This document shows, one piece after another, positions 11,726 to 24,599 of a DNA stretch of 64,000 bases (its first letter is position 1; each line of letters starts with the position of its first letter). This stretch comes from Serripes groenlandicus (Eukaryota; Mollusca; Bivalvia; Cardiida; Cardiidae). The stretch spans positions 8,171,668 to 8,235,667 of the forward strand of contig JASEVX010000017.1 in the NCBI GenBank assembly GCA_031761405.1. The letters are read 5' to 3'. The translations under genes and the position numbers were made by a program. The notes under the pieces were generated by a model. That model saw only the letters and a list, made by a program, of their open reading frames with translations. It ran no database searches and was not told where the DNA came from.

Positions 11726-13200
11726 TTTGCCTATCTATCTGTCCTCTTTCAATCCCTGAAATAAATTAAAAGATTACTTCAGTCAATATCACTACATTTA
11801 TAAATTTCGATATTCAGGGATGAATTTTTGAAACGCTGTATGAGACTGCCATCCGACTGAACCATATGAAATAATTATGAACATTTAAGATCCACAAAAT
11901 TATTTACATCTTGCTTTATGATTACTTAAAACTGAAAGTAACGATTCGGAGAAAATTATATTGAAGCCAAAGCAGTTAACATGTACAAATAGTTTGTATA
12001 CACCTATACATATTTGCACAAACTTATCTAATACAGTATGTTTAATTGAAGTACTGTTTATGTGTTAAAATCTTCAAATGAAATAACCTAAACCAGCTAC
12101 TCCAAGTTGAAAGAAAATAAACTTAAAGATCCACGAAATTCTATCTCAAAGGAAAAACCAATGCTTCAATCGCGACCAAATACCGCCGCTTTGAGGGATG
12201 TCATTCACGATTGAAACAGTGTGATTTACATATGCTTCAATCGCGACTAAATGAGGATGAACAAATCAACCAATCAATCAATCAAGCAGCCGTTCGAACC
12301 ATTCAAATGATTGAAGAAAATATGATATAAATGCCCTTCTATGCCATACACTGGCTTGGTGTTGCACTAGGTCGAATTGCGAGAACCAGCTGCAAAACAC
12401 AGTCTTATTTTAGTCTAACTTTGCACCCGTCTTGTGTTAGTTACAGAGCTTAACCGATATGCTCATATATATATATTTATCCCTGACAAGCTAATAACAT
12501 TGACTTCTAGTTGCACTCGTTACCGTTCCGTAGATTTGCGACAGTCGGCTGCAAAACCAAACCGGATTGCAGAACAGTCAAACACTCTGTTGGCCATTAC
12601 AGATGGAACTCAGGCTATGCCCGCTATTCTGACTAACCCAAATCAATTTTGTATAACCCCTTTAAAGACAAAACCTGTGTTCTGTCCTGTTTATAACTCT
12701 GTTCAATACATAAATATCAATATAATCAAGACCAGTCCAATCAGTTTTATAATAAATCGTTGGACAGAGTACAGGTATATTCGTAATTCTTGATTTAGAT
12801 AGTCTGGCTGCTGCTAACCTATTCGTCAATAATTATCTGTCAGCAAGCTAATCAGCAGTTGATTGAAAGATAGCTTGTTTTTTCATTAACAAATTCCCAC
12901 ACGTAGATAGACTCTGTATATATTTATATCTTAACCATACACATTACATATTGTACCTAGACATAGTATTTTAGTTTGATATCTTAGTTCAAAGGCCACT
13001 GATCGACAACTTTCTGATAATATTAAATATGCAATGGCCTTCAGTCGATAAATTATAATATCGAAAATGAAAGTTAAAGTAAAACAGGGTTAACGGCTTA
13101 CAGCACTTACTATTTTTGAAAACCTTAAGATAAATCAGACAGGTTTAAGTAGATTTACATTCATCAAGTTTGAAACTCAATTGAAAGATGAAGTATTTTA
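11726..13200. other. 5' flank of BTB-BACK copy A
   Basis: No gene is seen. The segment contains blocks conserved upstream of exon 1 in all units, such as GCTTCAATCGCGACC (12173; compare 31530, 49360, 63845) and CCCACACGTAGA (12897; compare 34570). This is where a promoter would lie, but I find no convincing TATA box or other element that is conserved in spacing. The conservation may only reflect recent duplication. Confidence 0.5.
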
Positions 13201-14060
13201 ACAAGAGGACCATGAGGCCCTGGAATCGCTCACCTGAGAATGGGCTATTTAAGACTTTACTCTTTCAGCGCCAATGGCAATATCATCAAGACAAACTTTC
13301 TGACAAAATTTCAAGCTGCTCAAGTCAAAAATGCAATTTCTATAGTGTTAACTAGATTGTTCTACAATTTAGCCTAGTGATCTAGTTGTTGACCTGACTT
13401 GACCCATATTCGAACTTGACCTAGATATCACTAAGACAAACATTCTGACAAAGTTTCATCATGCTCAAGATAAAAATGCTGCTTCCAGAGTGTTAACAAG
13501 ATTTTCCTTACATTTGGCCCAGTGACCTAGTTTTTGACCTGACATGAACCATATTCAAAATTGGCCTAGATATCACTTAGACAAATATTCTGACACAGTT
13601 TCAACATGTTGAAGCAAAAAATGTGTTAACAAGATTTTCATTAAATTTGGCCAAGTGATCTAGTTTCTGACCTGACATGACCCAGTTTCGAACTTGGCCT
13701 AGATATCATCAAGACAAACTTTCTGACAAAGTTTCAAAATGCTTAAATTTAAAATAAGGCTTCCAGAGTGTTCACAATATTTTCATTCAATTTAGCCTAG
13801 TGACCTAGTTGTTGACCCAAAATGACCTATATTCAAACTTGGCTTAGATATTACTAAGACAAACATTCTGACAAAGTTTCAACATGCTAAGGCCAAAAAT
13901 GCGGCTTCCAGAATGTTGACAAGATTTTCCTTCAATTTGGCCTAGTGACCTAGTTTTTTACAGGACATAACCCATATTCAAACTTGGCCAAGATATCATC
14001 AGGACAAACTTTCTAATAAAGTCTCAAGATGCTAACGTTTAAAATGCTCTGGTGAGCTAA
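13201..14060. repeat. Degenerate tandem array, 133-145 bp period
   Basis: The motif GTGACCTAGTTTTTGACC and variants recurs at about 13378, 13522, 13655, 13800 and 13945. Each copy is followed by ACCCATATTCGAACTTGGCC, then CAAGACAAACATTCTGACAA, then GCTTCCAGAGTGTTAACAAG. The array opens with AACAAGAGGACCATGAGG and CTCACCTGAG, and closes with CTGGTGAGCTAAAAA. A related array lies at 19790-20480. This is a dispersed repeat with internal tandem structure and no coding content. Confidence 0.8.
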
Positions 14061-14189
14061 AAATGGTGGACTATTTTCCTCACATTTCATTAACCAAATC
14101 ATTGTACAGTTATATATTCGGCGTACAAAAACACCACCACATATACGTTCGCTTAGATTCACTTTCGCCCGGCCCGTTGGTGTAGTGGT

Positions 14190-14445
14190 CATTTAAAACA
14201 ATTACGTCACCGTTATAATTCAACTTTACAAACGGCATTTACAACAAAAGCTCGTGACTTCATTCATAAAATGTCAAGCCCAGCGTAGTAACGCAAGCCA
14301 CTAAGAAACGTTGTATGAAAAATACACGGGACGGTATTTCAACAGCCAAAAATAGTTCCGGAAGTTTAGAGTGATATACCGTGTGATATATCACGCTCAA
14401 ATCCCTCTTTATGAATAGAAGAGAAAGTGTCAGTAGTGTTAGAAT
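14190..14445. repeat. Dispersed repeat paired with 53105-53375
   Basis: The blocks GGCATTTACAACAAAAGCTC, TCATTCATAAAATGTCAAGC and CAGCCAAAAATAGTTCCGGA occur here and in the same order at 53105-53375. Both copies end with TCTAACACTATTGAC-like sequence. In unit 4 this block lies inside a segment absent from units 1 and 3 at the equivalent place, which argues for mobility. The element class is not clear. Confidence 0.65.
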
Positions 14446-14448
14446 ATA

Positions 14449-14580
14449 GGTTATTGACCCTGTACTGTGAAATAATCATCGTTGGACCGAGTTCTTGGGT
14501 TGACGTTGCAGACTTTGCGAGGCTACGTTCGCCAAAGAACGAGGTCCAACGATGATTTCACAGGACAGGGTCAATCACTT
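14449..14580. mobile_element. Hairpin element with arms of about 45 nt
   Basis: The left arm runs through TTATTGACCCTGTACTGTGA and ATCATCGTTGGACC. The right arm runs through GGTCCAACGATGATTTCACA and GGACAGGGTCAATCA, its near-exact complement. About 40 bases separate the arms. The long imperfect hairpin without coding capacity suggests a foldback MITE. A target duplication is not obvious. Confidence 0.7.
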
Positions 14581-14589
14581 TTTGATTCA

Positions 14590-17500
14590 TATTGTAAACT
14601 ATTTGGTTTACACTGTGGAGTTTTTTTTGTTTTTGTTTTTATCTAGAGTTGATAAATCTGCTTCCGAAATCGAAACAAACTGTTTGTTAACATGAGTAGT
14701 CATTTAGTTGTAAATGACGTTTGAATTTTTTTTTAAATGACGTCATGAAAGTGCATAACTAACATTTTAGACGCACGTGCCATGTAACAGTATACTGATA
14801 TCCGGTCAAAAACGTACTATTCGCATGAGAGAGTAAGACATTTCCCATGATGAATATGTGAGAATTTAACATTACAAAGTCACGTGAGGTATAATAATGA
14901 TATAAAGGTCAGCTATGATTTGTTTACATACAAAAGTAGTCCCTAGCATGTTAATTATGCGGAATTTTCGCACGCCCTTATCTACGGTCATGATCACTCC
15001 TTGACACCGGTCATGATCGAAAAATCATGACCACTTTCTTCAATGCAAAGTGAACGGCACAATATGAACATCAACATATTGATAGCTTGTTTTGTTTCTT
15101 TACGATGTGAAAGTATGGCGTCGATATAATATGGTAAACTTTTCATACATTGAAATTGTAGTTTCGGAAAATGTAAGACGGGTCACTAGTAACAACATTG
15201 TTTTTTTTTAGCACTTACTTCATTTGAAAATGTGACGTCACGTTTTTTTGTTTTACACCCCTTCCCATACAAACGATTTCTGACTCCAGCAAACGACTTT
15301 TTCAAACAAATGTCTCATTTTGCCACAATTTATTCAACTTCATTCAATCATTTTTCTTATGATTATATATATAGTTTCCAAGTTTTTGACTAAATGTCTT
15401 CCACGTCGTCTGAGACACATTTGTTATATTTGGGTAAAAGATACCTGAAGCGTAATGGACACCGGCGTCCTAGGTTGAACATGATCATACATTTTAGCTG
15501 TTATTTCTTTTCTCGACAGAATTTATAACACCAGCATGAAATTCCATTCGACCCACCGGTAATTTGAAGGATACAACCGTTATCTAGAGACTATGCAGGG
15601 CTCAAAAGTATAAACTCTTGAAACGGTCTCTATGCTCAGGAATAAAATCTATGCTCGAAATAAGACTTCCGATTGGTCAATTTCAAGAATTTGCTTCTGA
15701 CCAATCATAGCTTGAGCACACATTCTGAGCATAGATTTAACTTTTAGAGTTTTGGAACCTGGTTCAAAGCTGATTTTCAATGGCAATAGTACGTAGGGAC
15801 AAGTGCAGATCACACCAGAGTAGGTTCTATGCGGTATTGGTAGTAGATACATTTCCTTTCTGGCGATTGGCTTACGTACTTAAATAGCCAAATGCTTGAC
15901 CTAACAGCGGATAATTTAACCTTAACCCGCTATAAAAACATCGGATACTCTACTTTTTAACCCTTGTCCTACAATAAATCAAACCGCCGAATGCGCTGTA
16001 ATGGCGATTGATATATATATTGCAATGTGACAAGCAGTATCTAGGTTTAGGCCTTGCGGTAATAAACTATATTACTTTTGGGTTCCGGTCAGTTTTTACC
16101 AGCTGAAATTGGATAACAACCTTGTGAACACTATAGAAGCTGCATTTAGAATAATGACAGTTTGTCAAAATGAAGGTAAGGTTAAATATTAAAAAAGGTC
16201 AAGTCAGGTGAAGAATTAGGTCTCTATGTCTAATATAAGGAAAGTCTAGTGGCAACTCAAAGGCCACATCTTTGCTTGAGAATGGGAAAACATTGTCAGA
16301 GTCTTTGACTTAATGATATTTGAGCTAAGTTCGAATTGTGTCAGAACATTGTTTTGATAATATATAGGCTCATTTCATAATTGCTCAAGTTAGGTTAATA
16401 CTAGGTCATTAGGCCAAATTGAATAAGGATTTTGTGGTCGCTCTAAACTACGAGTGTTTGACTTGTATATCAAATTACTTCATTAACCCTTTCCGTAAAA
16501 CAGATGGTTTTTGACGCCTTTACAGCAGCCTTTTTTTGAAAACATTGATGCAAAATAATCAATGCTTCACAATGAGAAACATTGATGCAAAAGAGTCAAT
16601 GATCACAATGAGAACCATTAATGCAAAAGAGTCCATGCTTCACAATGAGCAATATCTTCTTATCACTAGGTGCCTTGGTACTCAGGTGAGTGTAACAAGG
16701 CCACCATGGTCCCCTTGTTTAACACATCCCTTGTAATGGACGAACTATTTTTCCGGTATAAATGAGTTTTGATATCTCTGCAAACAATCAAACATAAGTT
16801 TCTCCATTTCTTATGTATTCAGCTCTATTAAAGTTATCCTATCAATTTCTCAGATGGAACATCTTTTTTCGTGCACAATTTTCAGAGAAGATGACTTCGA
16901 TAGCATACAAGAGAACCATGCTGGTCATATATCAATCACCTGATTTAAAGGAAGTTAAATAGTTTTAGTCTAAACTCTATACATGTAAGGAGAACGAGCC
17001 CTGCCTCCTGGTGGCAATGTTATCAACGGATCGAAATAAAATAAACAATCTATTGGTAAAGAGTCAGATCTGAATCTTTTTTTCTTTACTACTGTTGAAA
17101 ACATTGTCTTAACCATTTATGTATGCATATTTGTGAATATCAACTATGAACTGTTTATGTTTTAGTTGAAAATGAAATATCTGTATCTGTAAAGTGAGAT
17201 ATATATTTTTTGACGAAAAAAATCTGAGGTCCAGATATTGATAGGGTATACAGTTGTTTTCCCCATACTTTCTCTCTTATTATCCAACTAAACCCTCTGA
17301 TGTGGGTACTTAAAGGAGTCGTCTACTTGAGTAATAAGTACTACATCTAATTTATGTTAATAACTGTGTTGTTCGTGACATTTGCTTTGCAAAACAGTTT
17401 GCAATTGAGCCTGCAACATTCCATATGTGTTTTAATGCCTGCTTTAAGTAGCTAATGGTATGCCAAACACTCTTTTACTTTTTTGCACGTCCAACCTCAG

Positions 17501-18480
17501 TGCCTTCGGTGGTTTGATTTGTATTTTTTTACAGAATATACTGTCAAAAGAAAGCGGAAAAAGCAACACTTAGGACAGTTAGGCAATTCTTGTTTTTAAA
17601 GGCAGTTTTCCTATACCACCCAATCTTTATGGGAAGATAACAAGAAAGACATTACATATTTATGTTTTATTTAATCAAAAGTTAGAAATGATCAATCTTC
17701 TATTTTATGCAATATACTCAGACATTTTAGGCAACTAGTTTCAACATTTTTACAAACAAATTGACTGAATCTGACAATCTTTGCAGACTACACGAATAAG
17801 ACTTTTCGTGTTGTTTAACCCGGAAGCTCTTTAGACATTTTCGTTGCCCTTCAGGATCAGCATGTTGCTTTTATTTACAAAGAATTGTATACAATGAAAG
17901 CAGAATAGCAATTATTAGAACAGTGACGCAATTATTTCCAATTAAAATTCAATTATCCTATACCATCCGAACCTAAGTTCTGCAGCTTGAGTCCTGTCAG
18001 TTGTATCCTATCGCGCATCATATTTCGTCGAGAAAAACAAAATAAACAACAACCGAGTAGCGTATTTAGGATTCACTGTGTCAACTATTTATTAAACTGA
18101 TGAAGCATGTTTCAATCAATGGAATGCTTAGGTAGCTTAAAACCATATGTATAATGTTCTCATACCTAATGGCTGAATATCCACATGAGCCACCGGTCTA
18201 CTCCAGGCAACCAGTCCAGTCAAAACTAAAGCTTTAACAAATCTTACAATAATTGGTTTAAACCTTCCCAGTTTTCGAGTGTCAAAAGCACTTCAAATGG
18301 AGATACGCTAACGATGTGTCGAATTCATTGTTTACAACTCGTCTGAAGTCTCTACCGAGTATATATATGCGATAGCGTGATATCAGGTGAGGTAACCAAT
18401 CAAGTCCAACAAGGAACCTGTTCACAACGACTATTGCAACCATCGTTTAGCACAATAACCGTGCGATAACTCGTAAATGT
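14590..18480. other. Gene-poor segment specific to unit 1
   Basis: I see no gene here. Short structures are present: an imperfect inverted repeat around 15640-15735 in which CTATGCTC and ATTGGTCA recur as GAGCATAG and TGACCAAT, a TCATGATC cluster near 14985-15030, and a diverged duplicated block CCTATACCACCCAATC (17610) and CCTATACCATCCGAAC (17955). All reading frames are short and unlike known proteins. Confidence 0.5.
16483..16660. repeat. MITE left end plus 37-38-bp minisatellite
   Basis: TTAACCCTTTCCG at 16483 is a left end of the piggyBac-type MITE family. It is followed by three copies (16538-16650) of a unit beginning GAAACATTGATGCAAAA and ending TCACAATGA. The unit resembles the GAAAACATTGTGACAAAA stretch inside intact MITEs, so the minisatellite probably grew from the interior of the MITE. 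The right end of the element is not recognisable. Confidence 0.6.
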
Positions 18481-18794
18481 AAATTTAACAAAACTATTCA
18501 AAATTATTGTTAATTTTCAAAATGCTCGAAGTGTTTTAAACGCATAAAATTGCAAATTTTAAGATGACAATATGAACATATACAATTAAAAGTAACTGGT
18601 AATGCTGAATACTATTACTATCTTCAATCGATAATTAAAAGAGGAAGTATTTAATGTTGGACCCTTTCCCTCGCATATCAGTAACTCAATCATTGTACAG
18701 TTTAAATTTCGTCGTAACAAAATCCACCGTCTATAGTGTGAACTTCATTCGGAGGTCCATTTACACGTTCGCTTAGATTCACTTTCAATACTTT

Positions 18795-19290
18795 AGAGAC
18801 CAGCTCGGTAGTGAAGTACTTAACGCGTCCACCTCGAGAGCAGACCAGAAATCGATCCCGATCGGGTTAAACGAAACACTTTAACAAGAGCGCCGCAAAC
18901 AATCGTCAGCATTTTTCTAAGTCGTAAAAGGGGAATTACTGATCATTAATTAAGCCTAAGTTATGTGATGTGTTATAGACATGCTTATTATTCCTAGGAA
19001 CATGTGTACCAAGTTTCATTTATAATATGTTGAACGTTTTTTTAGTTATGAGGTAAGTTTAAAGTTTTGTCATGACGCAGACGACTCAGCAGATGCAGAC
19101 GACGACGTCCCCAAGGGTATTACAATGCCACGACTTTTTTTCTTCGAAAAACAGACGAGCTTAAAATGATAGTAATTGTTTCCCTTATTGGCGGGGATAG
19201 CAAAGAGACTGATGCGCACTTGTCAGTGTGTTGGCATGGTGTTATACGCCGCTTTCAACTGCAGTAGATAAACCATGAAAGTGCTGTGGG
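18795..19290 (+). mobile_element. tRNA-derived SINE interrupted by another repeat, unit 1
   Basis: The head (GCTCGGTAGTGAAG..., then GATCGCGATCGGGTT-like B box region) is a diverged tRNA. The body continues after an interruption with TGATAGTAATTGTTTCCC and GCGGGGATAGC, matching the uninterrupted copy at 50850-51150. The interruption (about 18893-19165) begins AACAAGAGCGCC and ends CAGACGAGCTTAAAA, and looks like an independent dispersed repeat. The SINE lies in the same relative place as those at 35019 and 50850, so it predates the segmental duplication. It is not a functional tRNA gene. Confidence 0.65.
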
Positions 19291-19789
19291 ACGGTACCCA
19301 TTGTATGAGTGGAAAAAAGATGGTCAACTGTTCCAATTTTTGAAAAGTTACAACACAAGTCACATTCATGTAATTTCAAAAAATGTAAACAAAAAAGCAG
19401 AAATGCATACAGTTCAAACATTTATTTAAGACAGGGTTAACCTTATTTCCAGAGATCTATAAAAGGTACAGTTAGATAACCAAACACATTTGTGATAGGT
19501 AATTTATCACATAGATAAACTCTACAACAGGTGATTTGAAAATGTTTAACTAAAGATATTGGTAAATCTGTATTGATGAATCTAAATGTATTGATGTGTG
19601 AGGAAAACATTGAGAAAACTTTCGAAATTTCTCATACCATCCATCTGTTGAAGATTAGACAACATGTGTCTGTAGTGTAGAAAGGGTAAAATAGTACCTG
19701 TAGCAAAGCTATTTATTATATATTATATCTAAAGAATCAACTTAATTTCAACACTCTTAGTAAAGAGTCACCCAAGGAACATTTGAGAG

Positions 19790-20480
19790 AAATGTGGAGA
19801 CTAGAGTGTTTACAAGATCTTTCTCTATATTGGCCTAGTGACCTAGTCTTTGACCAGACCATATTCGAACTTAGCCTAGATATCATCAAGATAAACATTC
19901 TGGTAAAGTTTCATCATGCTAGAGTTAAAAACATAGCTTCCAGAACATTAACAAGATTTTCCTTCAATTTGACAAAGGGAACTCATTTTTGACTCAACAT
20001 GACCAATGTCTAACTTGGCCTGTATCTCATCATGAAAAACTGTCTGACAAAGTTTCAAGCCGCTAAAATCAAAATTGCGGTCTCTTAAGTGTTAAATCTA
20101 GAGTGTCCTACAACTTGGCATAGTGACCTTATTTTTGAACAAAAATAACCCATATTCAAACTAAATAAAATAAAAACAATCATTCTGACAAAGTTTCAGC
20201 ATACTCAAGCTTAAAGTGCAGCTTCCAGAGTCTTAACAAGAATTTCCTTCAACTTGGCTTAGTGCCCTAGTTTTTAATCCAAAATAACCAATACTTGAAA
20301 TTGGCATATCATCAAGACAAACTTTCTGACAAAGTTTCAAACTGCTCAAGACAAAAATGCTGTGTCTATAGTGTTAACAAGATTTTTCTTCTACAGTTTG
20401 GATAAGTGACCTAGTTCTTTACTGGACCTGACACATATTCGTTCTTAGCTTAGATATCATACAAGCAAATATTCATAATC
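19790..20480. repeat. Second degenerate array of the 13201 family
   Basis: Diverged copies of GGCCTAGTGACCTAGT, ATATCATCAAGA, ATTCTGGTAAAGTTTCA and GCTTCCAGA-type blocks recur at spacings of about 130-145 bases. It is more degenerate than the array at 13201-14060, with gaps between copies. Confidence 0.65.
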
Positions 20481-20595
20481 TTTTAAAATAGAAATGATCA
20501 AGATTTACATAGTTTAACCTATCTATAATTTTAGTTGTCTGTTTTAGAATTGTTGTATGTGGTAAAAGGGTTCAGAGGCATCACCTATACAGTAG

Positions 20596-21347
20596 TTAAC
20601 CTTATCCCACCTGCAATTTGATGCCTGTTCAGCAGAGAACTTTTGAAAACATTGTGACAAAAGGAGAATTTGCTTATCATGAGGAATTACTCCTTTTACA
20701 ACTTCTGTTTAATTTGAAATCCAGCTTAGAGTCATGCAGTGAGTGAAACAGCCATAGTCTAGAGTTTTTATCATATGATGTGGGTAAGATTATTCTATAT
20801 AAGCTGTTACTATAGAAACAACACTTGTTCAATCATATCAAAGAAGTAATTCATGGTATTTTAACCCCCCAAAAATAGGCCTACTCAGCATATTTTATCA
20901 TACAGTAGGTGTGATAGTTTCCATGTAACTGACCTAAACGGAAATGAACCAACACCGCCAATTCTAAAATCAACCCAAATACATCACAATTTATGTTTTT
21001 TACCCCCCAAAAAAGATGTGATGAAGGGTATAAGATTAACAAGTTTTCCAAGTTTAAGGTTTGATAGTTTTCATGTAAGCAAAACTTAACCAACTATGTC
21101 CAATTCTCTAAACCAACCAAAATACATTAAAATTTATATTTGTTACCCCAAAAAATAGGCTACACTCCGCATATTTAGTATACAATGAGAAGAAGGGTAT
21201 TAGATGAACAAGTTTTCCAAGTCACAAAGTATTAGGTAATAAAATAGTTTGATTGATTAATTTATTTAACAATTAAGCTATCAGGTCTTTGTCACTATGT
21301 TTTCAAAGTCGTTTGCTGCAGATTTGTTGTATGTGGGAAAGGGTTAA
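20596..21347. mobile_element. piggyBac-type MITE copy split by extra sequence
   Basis: The left end GTTAACCTTATCCCACC followed by TTGAAAACATTGTGACAAA, and the right end GTCGTTTGCTGCAGATTTG followed by GGGAAAGGGTTAA, are about 750 bases apart. Other family members are 180-220 bp. The extra sequence (about 20700-21290) includes three diverged copies of a block with TACCCCCCAAAAA and AACAAGTTTTCCAAGT at about 20865, 21000 and 21145. This is best read as an older MITE carrying a nested, partly duplicated insertion. Confidence 0.6.
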
Positions 21348-21749
21348 AGTAAGCTTCTAGTATATCATAAACTTAAATCGATTTTTACCTTGTTTTGTTT
21401 CTTTACGGTCTAGAAGATTCGTCTTGTATTCCATCAAATATAATAAGAAAAAAAAACATAAATGGTTTTTTTTTCGTTCATAGGTACATGTAACATGTGT
21501 GAGAATTTTTTTATTTATTTTTTTCAACAACCCATAAACATTCTTGAAATGAAACTGGCAAAATCCATGGAAGCTGCCATTTTGGTTATGTATAAAATGA
21601 GACGAAAAACACGGATTGAAAATTATTGTCGTCTTTTTAATCATTTTTTTTTAAATTGATATTAAAGATCATTAAAGTGCTGTGTTATTTTCGTGTGTAT
21701 AAATATGTGTACGAAAAAGTTAAAAATAAATGGAACTCTGTACAAAATA

Positions 21750-22530
21750 TGTTGTCCCGTTCGTCAAGAAAGCTTTAGCTTACTACGCCCGTCTGCTGCA
21801 AAGCGTCAGAAACCGTCTCTAATAGGGAAAGGGTTTAGCAGAAATGTGACCCCTTACATAATTTGTTGCTGTCATATTGACATATTCGCAGTCGCCAGGT
21901 GGCATCAGTAAAGGGCTGATATATTTGCTTTTTTACAATAAAGCAGGTGATCGATAAAGGATCATGTTGGCCCTCATGTTTTAACCTAGTTCATTATAAA
22001 TGTATTCCGTAATTTCTGAAAGTCTTAACTTTATTATTATACCCCCTTCGAAGAAGAGGGGGTACATAGGAGTCACTGTGTCGGGCTGTCGGTCGGTCAG
22101 TCGGAAGCCATATTTTGTCCAGCCTATTTATTACAAACCACTAGGTGGAATTCAATAACAAATTTCATGAAGCTTCTATACCAAGAGGAGATGTGCATAT
22201 TATAAAGGTCTCACAATTGCATCTTATTTTACAGAGTTATGGCCCTTTTACTTATTAAGTTATGGTGTAGGTCAAGGTGCTGTTTTGGGGTTATTTATCA
22301 TCTTCAGTGATAGTTTTAGTTTTCTGTTCGTAATAATAGACAACACCAATACGAATTCCGAACATGTTTTGATCATGCAAGAAACATGACATTAACATTA
22401 TTATCATCTAGTCAATTACTTATAAATCATTTTGTATGGCCAAAGAATGCTCTTTATTTTTTGTTTATAATTATATTATGGATTTCTCGTAAATAGGTAG
22501 CACCTATAGATATATTATAACAGATTTCTC
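21750..22530. repeat. Dispersed element shared with 48280-48773
   Basis: Blocks such as GGAAAGGGTTTAGCAGAAAT, GCCAGGTGGCATC and GAATGTATTCC occur in the same order here and at 48280-48600. Both copies finish close to GGTAGCACCTTTAGATATAT (here GGTAGCACCTATAGATATAT at about 22497). In this copy a second repeat beginning TACCCCCTTCGAAGAAG (22042 to about 22300) is inserted. No coding sequence was recognised. Confidence 0.6.
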
Positions 22531-22539
22531 TGGACTAAT

Positions 22540-23640
22540 GAATCATCTAAACAGTATGGCGTCGATATAAATCTGATTTATATAAATGTATTGAAATTGT
22601 ATTTTTAAGAAATGTACTAACGGTCGATAGTTTAGATATATAATGCCTTTTTTTAGCACTAATTCATTTGAAACTGTGATGTCACGGATCTCGTCTTTAA
22701 TTTAAAATCAAAGCGATGAAAGCACTGATGGTATAGTGGCATCATATGTAAGGTGAAACTATATGGCATAGTTAATATGAACAAACATTGTTGAAACAAT
22801 GAATCAGCGACATTTAAACAAACCAAACCAAAAATGTTTGAAACAACACAGATTGCCTGCCAAATAACCAAAACCTAATTGGCATAAAAACGCAGTCGCA
22901 ACAAAACAACTGACGAAAGCACTTGGGAGGTACCAGGGGGATGTATTTACAGACAGTTTTGCACTATTGTAACCTATTTTTAGTTCTCAGTGCGTTCTAT
23001 TGAAGAAATGATTATACTTTTACTTTCTGTGCTCATAGGCCAGCGTCTTCAGTGCTGGTCATCACTGAATAATCTGGTTTCTTGTATGATATACAAGGGT
23101 CTTCACTTCTTTTCACCAGTCATTAATGCTTTCTGAAAAGCTTTCCCACCTTAAGACTCATCTTAACAGATAACTTGAAAACATTGTGGAAAAAGGAGAA
23201 CATGCTCAGTATGCCAAAATATTTTCAAATCCATTCAATAATTATTATTTCATTAGCTTATCATATTTACCTACATTTTTTTCAAAGTCGTCTGTTTTGG
23301 TTATAAAGAAGGAAAAGGGGAACCATAGTGATAATGTATCCATTTCCTCATTGCTTTGGTTCTATTTAAGTTCAATAGTTTACCAAATGAATTTTATTTT
23401 ACAAGTCAAAGATATTCTTACCCTAATTCAGAGAAATTTAAAATCATATAGAAAGCGAGTATAGTCAAACCTGTGTTTCAGGAGCACCCATGGGAAGATA
23501 ACAATATGGCCTTTGTCTACAGGTGGTCTTTAATTGCAGGGTCATTTAAGCAGAAAATGATTATTTGGGAAATTAAAAGTGTGGTCGATATAGACAGGGA
23601 ACTGCTATTTAAAGGTGGTCTTTAGCACTGGTTTGACTGT
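22540..23640. other. Junction between units 1 and 2
   Basis: I see no gene. A decayed MITE of the TTAA family lies at about 23139-23330, recognisable by TTGAAAACATTGTGGAAAAA and TTTTTTCAAAGTCGTCTG. Unit 2 becomes clearly alignable with unit 1 at about 23640 (TAGATTCATAGAAAGCAAGT, compare 305-325). Confidence 0.5.
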
Positions 23641-23914
23641 ATAGATTCATAGAAAGCAAGTATTGTTGATTATGACACATCATAACTATAGATAAGTATT
23701 TTCCATGTTCTAATATCCTTATTTGACACTCAAACCCTGTGTTGCGTATTCTCAAAAGAATCATATCAGCGAGACAATTCTTTTGAGAACCAATAACAAA
23801 GGGTTTGGTTGTGTAGTAAGAGAGATATTGTTGGGGAAAAGTACCAGTATACTTCCCCTTATCTAGAGATATGATCACAATCAAGTGTTAAGTATTCTAT
23901 GCTATGTTTTGTAG

Positions 23915-24576
23915 GTGAAGAAGGAGAACAACACCAGGGAAAAGCCATGGAATGGTTTAGGTATAGCTTTCTTTATTGGAACCACATGAGATCATCTAGG
24001 GTCTTATTGTTTCTTCATTATAGAATGACATACATAAAAATGGATATGCATAATACACATGGGGTTTACACTTCATTTTCTTTGAAATTTACACCTGAGG
24101 CCACACTACATTCAAGCAGTCGTCTGGCTAGAATGCACATTTGCACGGACTTGCCTGAGGCCCCACATTTTGATTGTGCGGGAAGACCCGTAATGGCCTC
24201 GATTCACGATAACATATCCTGAATAAGTAGACTATTTAGATTAGCCCATTATCTATAATAGAGGTCACATCACAAAAAAACGGACCTACTTCGGTATCAG
24301 AAAGGGGGTGTCAGCAGTCTCCTTCCCCACAGAAATTGAACTATGGGATGAAAGACCAGGAAACTTGTACTCTATATCTCTCCTCTACAAAGTATCTACA
24401 ATTGAATCTGTAGTTTCTTTTCCACAAAGTTTTTAAAGTTAATCACTTAAATAAAAAGAAATTCCTTAATTCGTAAGCTATTTACTTTTCAGGAAAGCTG
24501 CTGAACAAGCTGCCCATGCTTTCTATAACCTGGTTGTTGGACATTTAAACGTCATGAAAAAAGGTGTTTAAGCAGG
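23915..24576 (+). pseudogene. Sel1-like repeat exon remnants, unit 2
   Basis: This is the best-preserved splice logic in the family. The first exon (23915-23960) has acceptor TTTTGTAG and donor TTTAG/GTATAG and reads GEEGEQHQGKAMEWFR across the junction. The next exon (24493-24576) has acceptor TTTTCAG and donor GG/GTGAGT and continues KAAEQAAHAFYNLVVGHL. Joined, they read as one Sel1 repeat. A TAA stop falls near the end of the second exon (about 24569), and the third exon known from the other units is absent, so the copy is broken. Upstream exons that would supply a start were not found. Confidence 0.55.
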
Positions 24577-24599
24577 GTGAGTACAGAGGGCTAGATAAT

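Larger units (their letters stand above)
1..19290. repeat. Segmental duplication unit 1
   Basis: This is the first of four related units. It carries the Sel1-like exon remnants (587 and 2902), spacer repeats, BTB-BACK pseudogene A on the minus strand, and a 5' flank that runs into a degenerate array and a SINE. The first 40 bases match 37690-37730 and part of 52290-52330, which places the window start inside the unit head. It is the longest unit because it gained a hAT element (1794-2684), a 74-bp satellite (4770-5865), a 130-145-bp array (13201-14060) and about 4 kb of sequence at 14600-18480 that I could not match elsewhere in the window. The right edge is approximate, set at the end of the SINE. 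Confidence 0.75.
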